From Lacticaseibacillus absianus (GTDB lineage: Bacteria; Bacillota; Bacilli; Lactobacillales; Lactobacillaceae), in NCBI RefSeq assembly GCF_013407595.1, contig NZ_JABEKX010000002.1:186001-250000 (forward strand): DNA of 64,000 bases. The letters run 5' to 3'. A program made the position numbers and the translations under genes. This document shows, piece by piece, positions 22,778 through 32,387 of this stretch (position 1 is its first letter; the number at the start of each line of letters is the position of its first letter). The notes beneath the pieces are model-generated. The model ran no database searches. It was not told where the DNA came from and worked only from the letters and a program-made list of their open reading frames with translations.

Positions 22778-23724
22778 CGGAAGCCCCAGGCCTCACGTGC
22801 GGCGGTCATGATCGCCATCACGTCGCGGGTCCAGGCCAGCGTCGGGTTCTCACCGGTGGTCACGGCCTGGACCATGTCGGCGACCTCGTACGCCATCGCC
22901 TGTTCGGTCTGGCCGGCGGCGACGCGCTGGGTGAGCTGATCCGGCGCGGTGAAGGTCGCCTCTTCGCTGCGCGGATACTGGTCGACGGTGAAGTAGCCTT
23001 CCTCGTAGGCGACCATCCCGGTCTTGGGCATGCGGGCTTCGAGGTTCAAGGCGACGTTGACCATCTCGTGGTTGGCATTGTTCAGCATCAGCACGCTTTG
23101 GCTATCGACACCGGTGTTGGCCGGGGTCCACTGCGTGGCGACCAGTGTGGGGGTCGCGGTCAGGAAGCGGCGGGCAAAACTCAGGGCGTACACGCCGATG
23201 TCGAGCATCGCGCCACCGCCGAGCTCTGGCGCAAACAGGCGGCCGTTGGGTTTGCCCTTGGCGTACGAGCCAAAGGTGACACTGATGGTCTTGAGCCGAC
23301 CGAGGCGGTTGGTCTCGGCAAACTCGGCGAGGGCGGGGTACAGCGGCATGTGGTAGATCGTCTGGGCCTCCATCAAGATCAGGTGGTTGGCCTGGGCCAG
23401 CGCGATCAGCTCATCCAGCTGGGCGAGGTTCAGCGTGATCGCTTTTTCGGCCAGGACGTGCTTGCCAGCCGTCAGGGCGGCACGGATGTTCTCGTAGTGG
23501 AAGTTGTGCGTGGTCGCAACATACACGATATCGATCGCCGGATCGGCGAACAGCTCGGCGTAAGACGCATAGGCGTGCAGGGCGTGGTACTGTGTGGCAA
23601 AGGCCTGCGCACGGGTCGCATCGTGTGCGGCCACGCCGTAAAGGACTTGGTCGGCGGGCAGCGTGGCGGCGAACTGGCTCCCGATGCCGCCGAGGCCGAT
23701 GATGCCCCAGTTGTAAGTGGTCAT
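22762..23724 (-). CDS. Gfo/Idh/MocA-family oxidoreductase
   Basis: 320 aa. N-terminal Rossmann fold WGIIGLGGIGSQFA (residues 5-18) and the conserved EKAITLN segment with the catalytic-site lysine of the family. The C-terminal half is the GFO_IDH_MocA alpha/beta domain (GGGAMLDIGVYAL). It is an NAD(P)-dependent dehydrogenase of sugars or related polyols; the substrate is not predictable. ATG 23724 is preceded by GGAGGA; the longer open frame upstream has no RBS. Confidence 0.9.
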   Translation of the reverse strand: MTTYNWGIIGLGGIGSQFAATLPADQVLYGVAAHDATRAQAFATQYHALHAYASYAELFADPAIDIVYVATTHNFHYENIRAALTAGKHVLAEKAITLNLAQLDELIALAQANHLILMEAQTIYHMPLYPALAEFAETNRLGRLKTISVTFGSYAKGKPNGRLFAPELGGGAMLDIGVYALSFARRFLTATPTLVATQWTPANTGVDSQSVLMLNNANHEMVNVALNLEARMPKTGMVAYEEGYFTVDQYPRSEEATFTAPDQLTQRVAAGQTEQAMAYEVADMVQAVTTGENPTLAWTRDVMAIMTAAREAWGFRYPNE

Positions 23725-23825
23725 GTGAGTTCCTCCTTCAGGTGGTGCAATGAGTGATGACGCTAACTGCTTCCATCGTACCACTTGCGGTGAGCTCTGG
23801 TACAATAGAAGAAGAGGTGATCGAT

Positions 23826-24326
23826 ATGAATGATCAGACATTGCTTGAATTAGCCGTTCAGACCCTGCAAGCGCGCGACGGCGACGGGCGCGCGGTGCTC
23901 GAACACCAACTACACATCCCGATTGCAGCGGTCCTGGCGGGGGATGCCGCGCTGACGGCTGCGCAGCGCAAGCGCCTGCGCTATCTATTCACCGACTACG
24001 AGTGGATGCTGGCGCGCAAGCTGGTGGTCCAAAACGAGACGGAACCGGTCGAGCAGGGCCTCGCGTGGCGCTACCAAAACGCCAAGGCGACCATTGCGAT
24101 GGCCTGGCTCAAGGGGCCGGACGTGACGACGCGCGTGCTGGCGACGGAGCAGCCTAACGGCGTGATCGCCCAGCACTTGCAGATCCGCCGCGAATACGGG
24201 GCCCATGAACTGGTCGACTTGCTCGACTTCGTGGTCCCGACCGCGGTGGCCAAGCAGATCCAGACGAAGAAGCTCGACTTGCTCGAATGGGCGGCCGCAC
24301 AACTGCCGGCGCCAGCGGGCAACTGA
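23826..24326 (+). CDS. Conserved-looking helical protein of unknown function
   Basis: 166 aa, soluble, no signal peptide, mostly helical. Recognisable features are only a central YLFTDYEWMLARKL and a C-terminal LLDFVVPTAVAKQI stretch; I cannot name a family. ATG 23826 has GAGGTGAT upstream. The extended -10 TGGTACAAT lies about 25 bp before. It is followed after 16 bp by the glucosaminidase gene, so the two are probably co-transcribed. Confidence 0.7.
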   Translation: MNDQTLLELAVQTLQARDGDGRAVLEHQLHIPIAAVLAGDAALTAAQRKRLRYLFTDYEWMLARKLVVQNETEPVEQGLAWRYQNAKATIAMAWLKGPDVTTRVLATEQPNGVIAQHLQIRREYGAHELVDLLDFVVPTAVAKQIQTKKLDLLEWAAAQLPAPAGN

Positions 24327-24342
24327 AGACGAAGGGGTAGCC

Positions 24343-24966
24343 ATGGCCAAACGCCGCAAAAAACAGTTACCGGTGCTGGTGAGCCTGCTCATCGGGTTCA
24401 TACTTCTCAGCATCGGCATCGTCAGCGTGCAGACGCTGATGACGCGCCATGAGCTCGCGCAGGAGGCCGAGCGTGCCGCCAGCCAAAGCGTGGCGGCACG
24501 TGAGTCGAAGCAGGGGTTCATTCGCCGCCTTGCCCCTTACGCCCAAGTGCTTGACAAGCAGTATCAGGTTCGCGCCAGCATCACGCTGGCTCAGGCGATC
24601 CTGGAGTCGGACTGGGGCCAGTCGACGCTAGCGAGCCAGTACCACAACCTGTTTGGGATCAAAGGCAGTAATCCGTCGACGACGAAGCTGCTGGAGACCC
24701 AAGAGTATGTCAACGACCAGTGGGTGACCGTCAAGGCGCGGTTTCAGGTCTACGATAGCGACGTCGCCTCGATGAAGGCGCACGCACTGCTGTTCGTCAA
24801 CGGGACCGACTGGAACAAGGATCAGTACTTGGCCGTGCGCCAGGCGCGCGACTATAAGACCGCGGCGTATGCGCTCAAGGCTGCGGGTTACGCGACCGAC
24901 CCCGACTACCCCGCCAAGCTGATCCGTGTGATCGAGACCTATGACCTCGCCCAATACGATGGCTGA
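24343..24966 (+). CDS. Membrane-bound GH73 endo-beta-N-acetylglucosaminidase
   Basis: 207 aa. A basic N-terminus and one membrane helix (about residues 13-33) form a signal anchor. The glucosaminidase (LytG/FlgJ-type) domain follows from about residue 65. The catalytic Glu88 is in AILESDWGQS, then YHNLFGIKG and YKTAAYALKAAGYATDPDY. It cuts peptidoglycan glycan strands. ATG 24343 with AAGGGG upstream. It shares an operon with the preceding unknown gene and, 25 bp later, the TIM-barrel gene. Confidence 0.88.
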   Translation: MAKRRKKQLPVLVSLLIGFILLSIGIVSVQTLMTRHELAQEAERAASQSVAARESKQGFIRRLAPYAQVLDKQYQVRASITLAQAILESDWGQSTLASQYHNLFGIKGSNPSTTKLLETQEYVNDQWVTVKARFQVYDSDVASMKAHALLFVNGTDWNKDQYLAVRQARDYKTAAYALKAAGYATDPDYPAKLIRVIETYDLAQYDG

Positions 24967-24991
24967 CGGGTGCCCGTCAGAAAGGAGCGTT

Positions 24992-25663
24992 ATGGCCAAA
25001 CAAGAGATCATGTCCCCGCTGCGCCAAGAGATCGTGCGGGTCCCGACGGCGATGCACGCGGCCCCGGGCCTACGTGTCCTCGGTCGGCGGATCAAGACCC
25101 TGATGTTCACAACAGACGTGGCGCTGGTCAAAAACACAGATGCGGACGGCATCATCGCCGTCTACCCGTTCACGCCGCACCCCGCGATTGTGCAGGCGAT
25201 CTGCCAGGTCGCCGATATCCCGGTGTTCGCCGGGATCGGTGGGGGCCTGACCCAAGGCCGGCGAGCCGCGGACATCGGCCTCTTGGCGGAAGCATTCGGG
25301 GCCATCGCGATGGTTGTCAATGCGCCGACGCCGCTAGACACCGTGCGCCAGATCCGTGCGGCGATCGACTCGCCGCTGGTGCTGAGCGTCGTGTCGGTCA
25401 ACCAACCGGTCGCGCCGTTCTTAGCCGCCGGCGTGAACATGGTGAACGTGTCGGGTGGGCGCGACACGGCGGCGATCGTCGCCCGCCTGCGCCACGCCCA
25501 CCCGACACTGCCGATCATCGCGACCGGTGGGCCGACCGACGAGACAATCGCGGCGACCCTGGCGGCAGGAGCACAGGTGCTGACCTACACCCCGCCGAGC
25601 AACGGTGAGCTCTTCCGGCGCAAGATGGACAAATACCGCGCCGAGATGCAGGAACGTGCCTAA
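24992..25663 (+). CDS. TIM-barrel protein of unknown function
   Basis: 223 aa. Predicted (beta/alpha)8 barrel with a phosphate-binding type end: IIATGGPTDETIAATLAAGA and ITYTPPS-like (LTYTPPS). Early segments RRIKTLMFTTDVALVKNTDADG and YPFTPHPAIVQAI are distinctive. Homologues in lactobacilli and streptococci are usually named only 'hydrolase'. It is not NanE: the expected residues are absent. AAAGGAG precedes ATG 24992. Confidence 0.7.
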   Translation: MAKQEIMSPLRQEIVRVPTAMHAAPGLRVLGRRIKTLMFTTDVALVKNTDADGIIAVYPFTPHPAIVQAICQVADIPVFAGIGGGLTQGRRAADIGLLAEAFGAIAMVVNAPTPLDTVRQIRAAIDSPLVLSVVSVNQPVAPFLAAGVNMVNVSGGRDTAAIVARLRHAHPTLPIIATGGPTDETIAATLAAGAQVLTYTPPSNGELFRRKMDKYRAEMQERA

Positions 25664-25691
25664 AACCCGAATGATCGGGTTTTATTTTTTT
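25662..25691 (+). terminator. Terminator of the 23826-25663 operon
   Basis: AAAACCCGA / TCGGGTTTT, loop ATGA, then A and a T run. Confidence 0.85.
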
Positions 25692-25790
25692 ACGGGGAAA
25701 ATCCGCAGATGCCGGTGCTTATCAAGATTTCACCGTTTTTTCATGCCCAGAACATGTTGACGAAAAGCCACACGTTTTTAGGGAATCGCG

Positions 25791-25819
25791 TTGTCTGAGT
25801 GCGTAAATTGTGGTAGAAT
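25791..25819 (+). promoter_or_regulatory. xpt promoter
   Basis: TTGTCT (25791-25796), 17 bp, TAGAAT (25814-25819) with a TG extension. The start site is about 30 nt before the GTG, too close for a purine riboswitch. Confidence 0.7.
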
Positions 25820-25857
25820 TTGTAAAATTTAACTCTCAATAAAGGATGTGCTTACTG

Positions 25858-26433
25858 GTGAAATTACTGGAAGACCGGATCAAACAGGACGGTCAAGTGT
25901 TAGGCGAAGACGTGTTGAAGGTCGATAACTTCCTGAACCATCAGATCGATCCAGACCTGATGACGGCGCTTGGGGCGGAGTTCTACGCCCGCTTCAAGGA
26001 CACGAAGATCACGAAGATCCTGACGGTCGAAAGTTCTGGGATCGCACCAGCGCTGGCGGCGGGCATGCAGTTCCACGTGCCGGTCGTATTCGCACGTAAG
26101 CACAAGTCGCTGACGCTGAAAGACGACCTGTACACCGCGGAAGTCTACTCCTTCACCAAGAAGACGGCCAACATGATCGCCATCGCCGAGAAGTTCCTCG
26201 GCCCGGACGACACGGTGCTGATCATCGACGACTTCCTGGCGAACGGGCAGGCGGTCGAGGGGCTGATCGACATCATCGGGCAGGCCGACGCGACGCTGGC
26301 CGGGGTCGGGATCGTGATCGAGAAGACCTTCCAGAAGGGCCGCAAGCTGCTTGACGAGCGTGGCATCCACGTGGAATCGCTCGCGCGCATCGAGGCATTT
26401 GCCGACGGCGCTGTCGTGTTCGCCCAAGACTAG
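25858..26433 (+). CDS. xpt: Xanthine phosphoribosyltransferase
   Basis: Converts xanthine + PRPP to XMP. 191 aa beginning [23 protein letters not shown], the family N-terminus, with the PRPP motif [13 protein letters not shown] (about residues 121-133). GTG start at 25858 with AAAGGA upstream; ATG 25846 lies inside the RBS. pbuX follows after 18 bp, the classical xpt-pbuX pair. Confidence 0.95.
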   Translation: MKLLEDRIKQDGQVLGEDVLKVDNFLNHQIDPDLMTALGAEFYARFKDTKITKILTVESSGIAPALAAGMQFHVPVVFARKHKSLTLKDDLYTAEVYSFTKKTANMIAIAEKFLGPDDTVLIIDDFLANGQAVEGLIDIIGQADATLAGVGIVIEKTFQKGRKLLDERGIHVESLARIEAFADGAVVFAQD

Positions 26434-26451
26434 CACTCAAGGAGGGTCATC

Positions 26452-27774
26452 TTGACTAAACAACCAGATATTTCTGCCCCAAAAGCCGCCGTGCTGGGGC
26501 TTCAACACCTGCTGGCCATGTACTCCGGGTCGGTGCTCGTGCCGATCCTGATCGGCGCGTCGCTGCACTTCAACAGCGCCCAGATGACCTACCTCGTGTC
26601 CATCGACATCTTCATGTGTGGGATCGCAACGGCCCTGCAAGTTTTCGCGAACCGCTTCTTCGGGATCGGGCTGCCGGTAGTGCTCGGGTGCGCCGTGCAG
26701 GCGGTCGCCCCGCTGATCATGATCGGGCAGAAGTTCGATCCCCAGACGATGTACGGGGCGATCATCGCGGCCGGGGCGTTCGTCTTCTTGATCTCCGGCG
26801 TCTTCGCGAAGCTGCGACGCTTTTTCCCGCCGCTGGTCACCGGCACGCTGATCACCGTGATCGGGCTCTCCCTGATCCCGGTCGCGTTCCAGAACCTCGG
26901 CGGTGGCGACACGACGGCCAAGTCCTTCGGGAGCATGGCGAATCTGGCGGTCGGCGCTTTCACCGTGCTCTTGATCCTAGCGTTCAACGTCTGGGGCCGG
27001 GGCTTCGTCCGCTCGATCGCGATCCTGATCGGGCTGATCGGTGGCACGGTGCTGGCCGGGGCCTTGGGCATGGTCAGCTTCGCCCCGGTGGCTGAGGCGA
27101 GCTGGTTCCACGTGCCAACGCCGTTTTACTTCGGCACGCCACACTTCGAGTGGAGCTCGATCGTCACGATGATCCTGATCTCCCTGGTCTCGATGGTCGA
27201 ATCCACCGGCGTGTTCTTCGCCCTGGGGGACGTCGTCGGGCGCCGCATCGAGCAGGATGACCTTCGCCGCGGCTACCGCGCCGAAGGGCTGGCCGTGCTG
27301 CTCGGTGGGGTGTTCAACACCTTCCCGTACACGACCTTCTCCCAAAACGTCGGGCTGGTCCAGCTCTCGGGCATCAAGACCCGCAAGCCGGTGATCTTCT
27401 CGGCGGCCTTCCTCGTGCTCTTGGGCCTGTTGCCGAAGGTCGGGGCACTGGCGACGATCATCCCGGATCCAGTCCTGGGGGGCGCGATGCTGGTGATGTT
27501 CGGCATGGTCGCCGTGCAGGGGATCCGCATGCTGCAGCAGGTGGACTTCCATAATGACAAAAACCTGCTGGTCGCGGCGATCTCCATCGGCCTCGGCCTC
27601 GGGGTCACCGTGCAGCCCGACATCGTGCAGTTTTTGCCCAAAACGGCGCAGTTGCTCTTCTCGTCGGGGATTCTGATGGCCTCCATCAGCGCGGTGGGGC
27701 TGAACCTGCTGTTCAACTCCAAGCAGCAACAGCCAGAGTTGGAGATCAAAGACGGGCTGAATGAACGCGATTGA
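26452..27774 (+). CDS. pbuX: Xanthine permease (NCS2 family)
   Basis: 440 aa, about 12-14 membrane helices, nucleobase:cation symporter 2 family. Characteristic parts are GLQHLLAMYSGSVLVPIL near the N-terminus, QAVAPLIMIG, VESTGVFFALGDVVGRRI (the signature region) and GGVFNTFPYTTFSQNVG. TTG start with AAGGAGGG. It works with Xpt in xanthine salvage. Confidence 0.95.
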   Translation: MTKQPDISAPKAAVLGLQHLLAMYSGSVLVPILIGASLHFNSAQMTYLVSIDIFMCGIATALQVFANRFFGIGLPVVLGCAVQAVAPLIMIGQKFDPQTMYGAIIAAGAFVFLISGVFAKLRRFFPPLVTGTLITVIGLSLIPVAFQNLGGGDTTAKSFGSMANLAVGAFTVLLILAFNVWGRGFVRSIAILIGLIGGTVLAGALGMVSFAPVAEASWFHVPTPFYFGTPHFEWSSIVTMILISLVSMVESTGVFFALGDVVGRRIEQDDLRRGYRAEGLAVLLGGVFNTFPYTTFSQNVGLVQLSGIKTRKPVIFSAAFLVLLGLLPKVGALATIIPDPVLGGAMLVMFGMVAVQGIRMLQQVDFHNDKNLLVAAISIGLGLGVTVQPDIVQFLPKTAQLLFSSGILMASISAVGLNLLFNSKQQQPELEIKDGLNERD

Positions 27775-27856
27775 CCCGTTGCCTACCCATTTTGCCCGTA
27801 TCTAGGTACAATAGAGGCAATACTGGTCGCGTCGCGCGACCATCGGAGGCAAGGCA

Positions 27857-28984
27857 ATGACAGAATTTATTCGGCCCGGGGCAGTCCTGGGGATCGTCGG
27901 TGGGGGCATCTTGGCGTTTCGACTCGTCGAGGTGGCCAAGCAGCTGGGGTGCAACACCGTGGTGCTAGCGCCTGACGAAGGCGATATCGCACTCGACGCC
28001 GCGGACATGGCGTTGGTCGGGGCGGCGCATGACCCGGCCGCGCTCGCGCGGTTGGCAGAGGTCGCCACCGTGATCACCTACATGGATGAGAACGTGGACG
28101 CCGCGGCGTTGGCGACGCTGACCACCGCGCGTCAGTTGCCGTCGGGGGTCGATATTTTGTCGGTCACGCAGGATCGCTACCTCGAGAAGGTCTTCCTGGA
28201 TGACTTGAACATGAACATTTTGCCGTATGCGCAGGTGGTCACACCCAGCGACATCACCAAGGCGATCGAGTCCGTCGGCTTCCCGGCGATCCTCAAGCCG
28301 ATCCAAAAAGGCGTCGGGGTCGGCTCCCAGCTGCTCCTGAGGCAGCCCGCCGACGTCGAGCGGGCGGCTAACTTGCTCGCCGCGCGGCCCTATGTGCTGG
28401 AGGCGTGGCTGGACCACCCGACAGAATACGCCGTGACGGTGGCCAAAAGCGACACGACGATCCGCGTGATGCCGGTGGTGCAGACCGTGTTTGCGGCGCA
28501 TGCGCTACAGGCATCGGTGGTGCCAGCCAGCGGCGGGCGCGCGGTGATCGAAGAGATCGCGCGCGTCGCGCGCGTGATCGCCGAGCACCTCGATTACACC
28601 GGCGTGTTCGGGATCGAGTTCTTCATGACCGCGTCACTCACACTGTACGTCAAGCGCGTGTTCCCGGGGCCGCAGCTCAACGGGCACGTCCTGCTGCCGA
28701 CCACCGGCACCTCGACCTACGAGATGCACCTGCGCGCGCTACTGGGGTGGCCGCTCCCCAATGTCACGTTGGTCCGCCCGGGCGTTTTGCTCCCGCTGCG
28801 CGCCGATGACCGCGCGGCGGCCCTGACCCAGCTTCAGATCAAACCGGACTGGCAGTTCCAATTCTATCCGGCCAACGCGCCGCTGATCGGGCAAGTGACG
28901 ATCTTCGGGGCGGCGGCCAGCGTGCGCCAAGCGCTGGCGGCGACCGACCATTTTCACCTTGAGATGACTGAGACGTTGAACTGA
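27857..28984 (+). CDS. purK: PurK-like ATP-grasp protein (divergent)
   Basis: 375 aa with N-terminal Rossmann-like ([15 protein letters not shown]), ATP-grasp ([20 protein letters not shown]) and C-terminal domains arranged as in N5-carboxyaminoimidazole ribonucleotide synthetase. The C-terminal active-site signature of PurK (NEIAPRPHNSGH) is replaced by [13 protein letters not shown], and no purE is next to it. It may have a different or lost activity. GGAGG precedes the ATG. It lies 17 bp before purB, so co-transcription is likely. The name is by homology only. Confidence 0.65.
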   Translation: MTEFIRPGAVLGIVGGGILAFRLVEVAKQLGCNTVVLAPDEGDIALDAADMALVGAAHDPAALARLAEVATVITYMDENVDAAALATLTTARQLPSGVDILSVTQDRYLEKVFLDDLNMNILPYAQVVTPSDITKAIESVGFPAILKPIQKGVGVGSQLLLRQPADVERAANLLAARPYVLEAWLDHPTEYAVTVAKSDTTIRVMPVVQTVFAAHALQASVVPASGGRAVIEEIARVARVIAEHLDYTGVFGIEFFMTASLTLYVKRVFPGPQLNGHVLLPTTGTSTYEMHLRALLGWPLPNVTLVRPGVLLPLRADDRAAALTQLQIKPDWQFQFYPANAPLIGQVTIFGAAASVRQALAATDHFHLEMTETLN

Positions 28985-29001
28985 TAAGGAGGAATTTTCG
29001 C

Positions 29002-30300
29002 ATGATCGACCGTTACAGCCGCCCCGCGATGGCCGCGGTGTGGACCGAAGAGAACCGGTATAAGGCGTGGCTTGAAGTCGAGATCCTGGCGGCAGAGGCC
29101 TGGTCGACGTTAGGGGAGATCCCTGAAGCGGACGTCAAGCAGCTACGCGCCAACGCGCGCTTCACCGTCGACCGCATCCACGAGATCGAAGCGGTGACCC
29201 GCCACGATGTGGTCGCCTTCACGCGGACCGTTTCCGAGTCGCTGGGTGACGAGAAGAAGTGGGTCCACTTCGGCCTCACCAGCACCGACGTCGTCGACAC
29301 CGCGCAGGGGTACGTCTTGAAGCAGGCCAACGCGATCCTGCGGCAGGACTTGCAGGCGCTGCTGGACGCGCTGGCGACGTTGGCCAAGGCTTACAAGCAC
29401 ACCCCGATGATGGGGCGTACCCACGGCGTGCACGCCGAGCCGACGACCTTCGGGCTGGTCGTGGCGACGTGGTACTCCGAGATGAAGCGGAATCTGGCGC
29501 GCTTCGAAGAGGCCGCAGACGAAGTCGAAGCCGGCAAGATCTCCGGTGCGGTCGGCACCTTCGCCAACACGTCGCCGGCAGTCGAAGCCTATGTGACCGC
29601 GCACCTGGGCATTCGCGCCCAGGAGATCTCCACCCAGATCCTGCCGCGTGACCTGCACGCGCGCTACATTCAGACGCTTGGGCTGATCGCCACGTCTGTC
29701 GAGCGCTTCGCGACTCAGGTCCGCCACATGCAGCGCACCGAGGTCCACGAGGTCGAAGAGCATTTTAACGCCGGCCAAAAAGGCTCCAGCGCCATGCCGC
29801 ACAAGCGCAACCCGATCGGTTCCGAGAACGTCTCGGGGCTGGCGCGGATCGTGCGCGGCTACAGCGTCCCGGCGCTTGAAGACGTCAACCTCTGGCACGA
29901 GCGCGACATCTCGCACTCCAGCGCGGAGCGCATGATGTTGCCGGATGCGACCGGGCTGCTCGATTACATCCTGCACCGCTTCACCACGATCGTCGCGAAC
30001 CTCGACGTATTCCCGGACGCGATGATCGTCAACATGAACAAGACCCATGGCCTGATCTTCAGCCAGCGCGTGATGCTGAAGCTGATCGAGACCGGCCTGA
30101 GTCGTGAAGCGGCTTACGACCTGGTCCAGCCGAAGACCGCCCAGGCTTGGGATGAGCACCGCGACTTTCGCGCCTTGCTCGAAGCCGATCCGGCCGTCAC
30201 TGACCGGCTCGACCAGGCGGCGCTGGACGATGCGTTCGACTACCACTACCACCTCAGTCATGTCGACGAGGTCTTCGACCGCATCGGCTTAGGGGACTGA
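29002..30300 (+). CDS. purB: Adenylosuccinate lyase
   Basis: Two purine steps: SAICAR to AICAR + fumarate, and adenylosuccinate to AMP + fumarate. 432 aa. Fumarase/aspartase superfamily signature [11 protein letters not shown] (about residues 263-273); other conserved blocks are [20 protein letters not shown] and a C-terminal [17 protein letters not shown] region. AAGGAGGA before the ATG. A terminator follows. Confidence 0.96.
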   Translation: MIDRYSRPAMAAVWTEENRYKAWLEVEILAAEAWSTLGEIPEADVKQLRANARFTVDRIHEIEAVTRHDVVAFTRTVSESLGDEKKWVHFGLTSTDVVDTAQGYVLKQANAILRQDLQALLDALATLAKAYKHTPMMGRTHGVHAEPTTFGLVVATWYSEMKRNLARFEEAADEVEAGKISGAVGTFANTSPAVEAYVTAHLGIRAQEISTQILPRDLHARYIQTLGLIATSVERFATQVRHMQRTEVHEVEEHFNAGQKGSSAMPHKRNPIGSENVSGLARIVRGYSVPALEDVNLWHERDISHSSAERMMLPDATGLLDYILHRFTTIVANLDVFPDAMIVNMNKTHGLIFSQRVMLKLIETGLSREAAYDLVQPKTAQAWDEHRDFRALLEADPAVTDRLDQAALDDAFDYHYHLSHVDEVFDRIGLGD

Positions 30301-30312
30301 CACACAACGAAG

Positions 30313-30349
30313 ACCGCCCGCGACCTGTAATTGGGTCGCGGGCGGTTTT
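30313..30349 (+). terminator. Terminator of purB
   Basis: ACCGCCCGCGACC / GGTCGCGGGCGGT (13 bp), 8-nt loop, then TTT. Confidence 0.85.
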
Positions 30350-30422
30350 GTGTGTGTTGAGCCATGCTTCCGCCGAGACGGGTGCGGCGTCACACGCACG
30401 AACGGAGTTGTGACGTAACCCT

Positions 30423-30566
30423 TGGTGGCACGACTATTCCAGAACGTTACGTGCCATAACGCAACGCCCTAGCCGTATAAGCGCGATCCCCTGTAAAACC
30501 TAAGTTCGGGTTTTACAGGGGATCGCGCTTATACTCTGGGCTAAAACCGCGTTATGGCACAGCCCC
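30423..30566. repeat. 144-bp palindromic repeat, copy 2 (inverted)
   Basis: Reverse complement of the element at 3796-3939; 139 of 144 positions agree. Four of the five differences fall in two stem pairs: an A-T pair becomes C-G, and an A·G mismatch becomes T-A. It lies between the convergent purB and fructokinase genes. The two copies are about 26.6 kb apart in opposite orientation. Confidence 0.85.
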
Positions 30567-30583
30567 GTTTGTGCGAGCCGTGA

Positions 30584-31450
30584 TCAGGCGAGTAGCGCAG
30601 CGGCCATGGCGAAGTCGCCGACAGTCGCGGAGCCGTTGTTCGGGACGCCGGACAAGACGATCAGGTCGTTCAGATCGCCGGGGTCGACATAGCCTTGGTT
30701 CAGTTGCTCGAAGTAGTGGCGCACCTTCGGCAGCTCGGCTTCGCTCAACACGGAGCCGCCAAAGACGATCTTCTCCGGGGCCAAGTTGAGGTAGGTGTTG
30801 TAGGCGAGCTGGGCGGCGTAGTAACTGATATAGTCGAACACGGGCTCGTCACGCGATAGGGTCTCGCCAGGCTGGCCAGTCCGCGCCTCGATCGACGGCC
30901 CTGCGGCCATGCCCTCGAAGCAGCGGTTGCCGTGGAACGGGCAGACGCCTTCGAAGTGGTCGTCTGGGTGCGGCAACACGACGGTGTGGCCCATCTCGGC
31001 ATGCGCGCGGCCGCCGATGAAGTGGCCGTCTTGGATCGCACCGCCACCGATACCGGTGCCGATCGTGAAGTACACCAGCGAGTGCGCGTCTTTGCCGGCG
31101 CCGACGCTGTATTCCCCGTAGGCTGAAGCGTTCACGTCAGTCGTGAACGCGATCGGGACATGCAGTGCTTCGGTCAGCGTACCGACGATGTCGGCCCCTT
31201 CCCAGCCGGGCTTAGGAGTCTTGAGCACGTGGCCGTAGTCTTCGGCGCCTTGGCGAATGCCGATCGGGCCGAAGCTCCCGATCCCAAGCGCTTCCACCGG
31301 GTTGGCGTTGAAAAAGTCGATGCATGCCCCCAGCGATTCCGCCGGGGTCGTGGTCGGGATCCGCTCAGACGCCAAAATCTTAAAGTTTTCATCTGCGACT
31401 GCCAGCACGAACTTGGTGCCACCAGCCTCGATACTGCCGAGACGAGTCAT
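30584..31450 (-). CDS. scrK: ROK-family fructokinase
   Basis: Phosphorylates fructose (possibly mannose) with ATP. 288 aa. N-terminal phosphate loop GSIEAGGTKFVLAV, ATP-site IGTGIGGGAI and the ROK zinc/structural motif HAEMGH...CPFHGNRCFEGMAAGPSI. It resembles the YdhR/ScrK type. ATG 31450 is 6-7 bp after AAGGTG; two upstream in-frame ATGs are possible. No sucrose genes are adjacent. Confidence 0.85.
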   Translation of the reverse strand: MTRLGSIEAGGTKFVLAVADENFKILASERIPTTTPAESLGACIDFFNANPVEALGIGSFGPIGIRQGAEDYGHVLKTPKPGWEGADIVGTLTEALHVPIAFTTDVNASAYGEYSVGAGKDAHSLVYFTIGTGIGGGAIQDGHFIGGRAHAEMGHTVVLPHPDDHFEGVCPFHGNRCFEGMAAGPSIEARTGQPGETLSRDEPVFDYISYYAAQLAYNTYLNLAPEKIVFGGSVLSEAELPKVRHYFEQLNQGYVDPGDLNDLIVLSGVPNNGSATVGDFAMAAALLA

Positions 31451-31551
31451 CGTCATCACCTTCGCTTCCATATAGGTTGAATCCGCTTACCATTCTATCA
31501 CTTTATGGTCGGGGCCTCACCCCCAAAATCGGCGGCTGCGCCTGTTGATTT

Positions 31552-31580
31552 TTGCGCGGTCGTTCGGCTTCGTCTATACT
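31552..31580 (+). promoter_or_regulatory. queH promoter
   Basis: TTGCGC (31552-31557), 17 bp, TATACT (31575-31580). The same pair of boxes is used before the P-type ATPase leader at 6578. Confidence 0.6.
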
Positions 31581-31606
31581 GAACGTAATGAAGTTGGAGG
31601 TGCACG

Positions 31607-32374
31607 ATGCTGGAATATGAGGAGATCGCCAACCAGTTCGAAAAAGGCCAGAAGATCAACTACGACTTGATCTTGCAGCGGGTGATCCGCGACTGGCAGC
31701 AGGCGGCCAAGCGCCCGAAGATCCTGATGCACAGCTGCTGTGCGCCGTGCTCGACGTACACGCTGGAGTACCTCACGCAGTTCGCGGCGGTCACGGTGTA
31801 TTACGACAATCCCAACATCCACCCGCGGATGGAATATGAGCGGCGGCGACTGGTGCAGGAACGGTTCATCTTGGACTTCAACCGCAACACCGGCAACCAC
31901 GTGCAGTTCCTTGCGGCGCCGTACACGCCGAGCGACTGGCTCGCCGTGACGAAGCACCTCAAGGACGAACCGGAAGGCGGCGCGCGCTGCCGTATCTGCT
32001 ATAACTACCGACTGGACCGCGTTGCCGCCAAGGCTCAAGCGCTGGGGTTCGACTACTTCGGCAGTGCGCTGACGATCAGTCCAAGCAAGAACTCGGCGGT
32101 GATCAACGAACTCGGCTTGGAGGTCCAACACCTCTACGACGTCGCGTACCTGCCAAGCGATTTTAAAAAACGCGGCGGCTACGCGCGCAGCGTGGCGATG
32201 TGCAAAGAGTATGACGTCTATCGTCAGTGTTACTGCGGCTGCCTGTTTGCCGCCAAGCAGCAGGGGATCGACCTCGCGCAGGTCAACCGCGACGCGATGG
32301 CGTATGTCCAGGCGCACCGTGACGACGATTTCGCCGCGATCCAATTCAACATCGCCGCGCGGCCAGAGGTGTGA
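31607..32374 (+). CDS. queH: Epoxyqueuosine reductase QueH
   Basis: Reduces epoxyqueuosine to queuosine in tRNA (non-cobalamin enzyme replacing QueG). 255 aa. Metal/cluster cysteines are in HSCCAPCS (about residues 42-49), GARCRICYNYRL and QCYCGCLFA. GGAGG before the ATG. No other queuosine genes are adjacent; the neighbouring pullulanase gene is 13 bp downstream and probably co-transcribed. Confidence 0.93.
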   Translation: MLEYEEIANQFEKGQKINYDLILQRVIRDWQQAAKRPKILMHSCCAPCSTYTLEYLTQFAAVTVYYDNPNIHPRMEYERRRLVQERFILDFNRNTGNHVQFLAAPYTPSDWLAVTKHLKDEPEGGARCRICYNYRLDRVAAKAQALGFDYFGSALTISPSKNSAVINELGLEVQHLYDVAYLPSDFKKRGGYARSVAMCKEYDVYRQCYCGCLFAAKQQGIDLAQVNRDAMAYVQAHRDDDFAAIQFNIAARPEV

Positions 32375-32387
32375 GGTGACAGGCGCG

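Noticed and set aside
24992-25663. NanE (ManNAc-6-P epimerase) assignment for the TIM-barrel protein
   Set aside because: NanE N-terminal and active-site segments are not present; only the generic phosphate-binding barrel end is shared.
25693-25857. Purine riboswitch upstream of xpt-pbuX
   Set aside because: The promoter (25791-25819) is about 40 bp before the gene, leaving no space for an aptamer, and no purine aptamer core is seen upstream.
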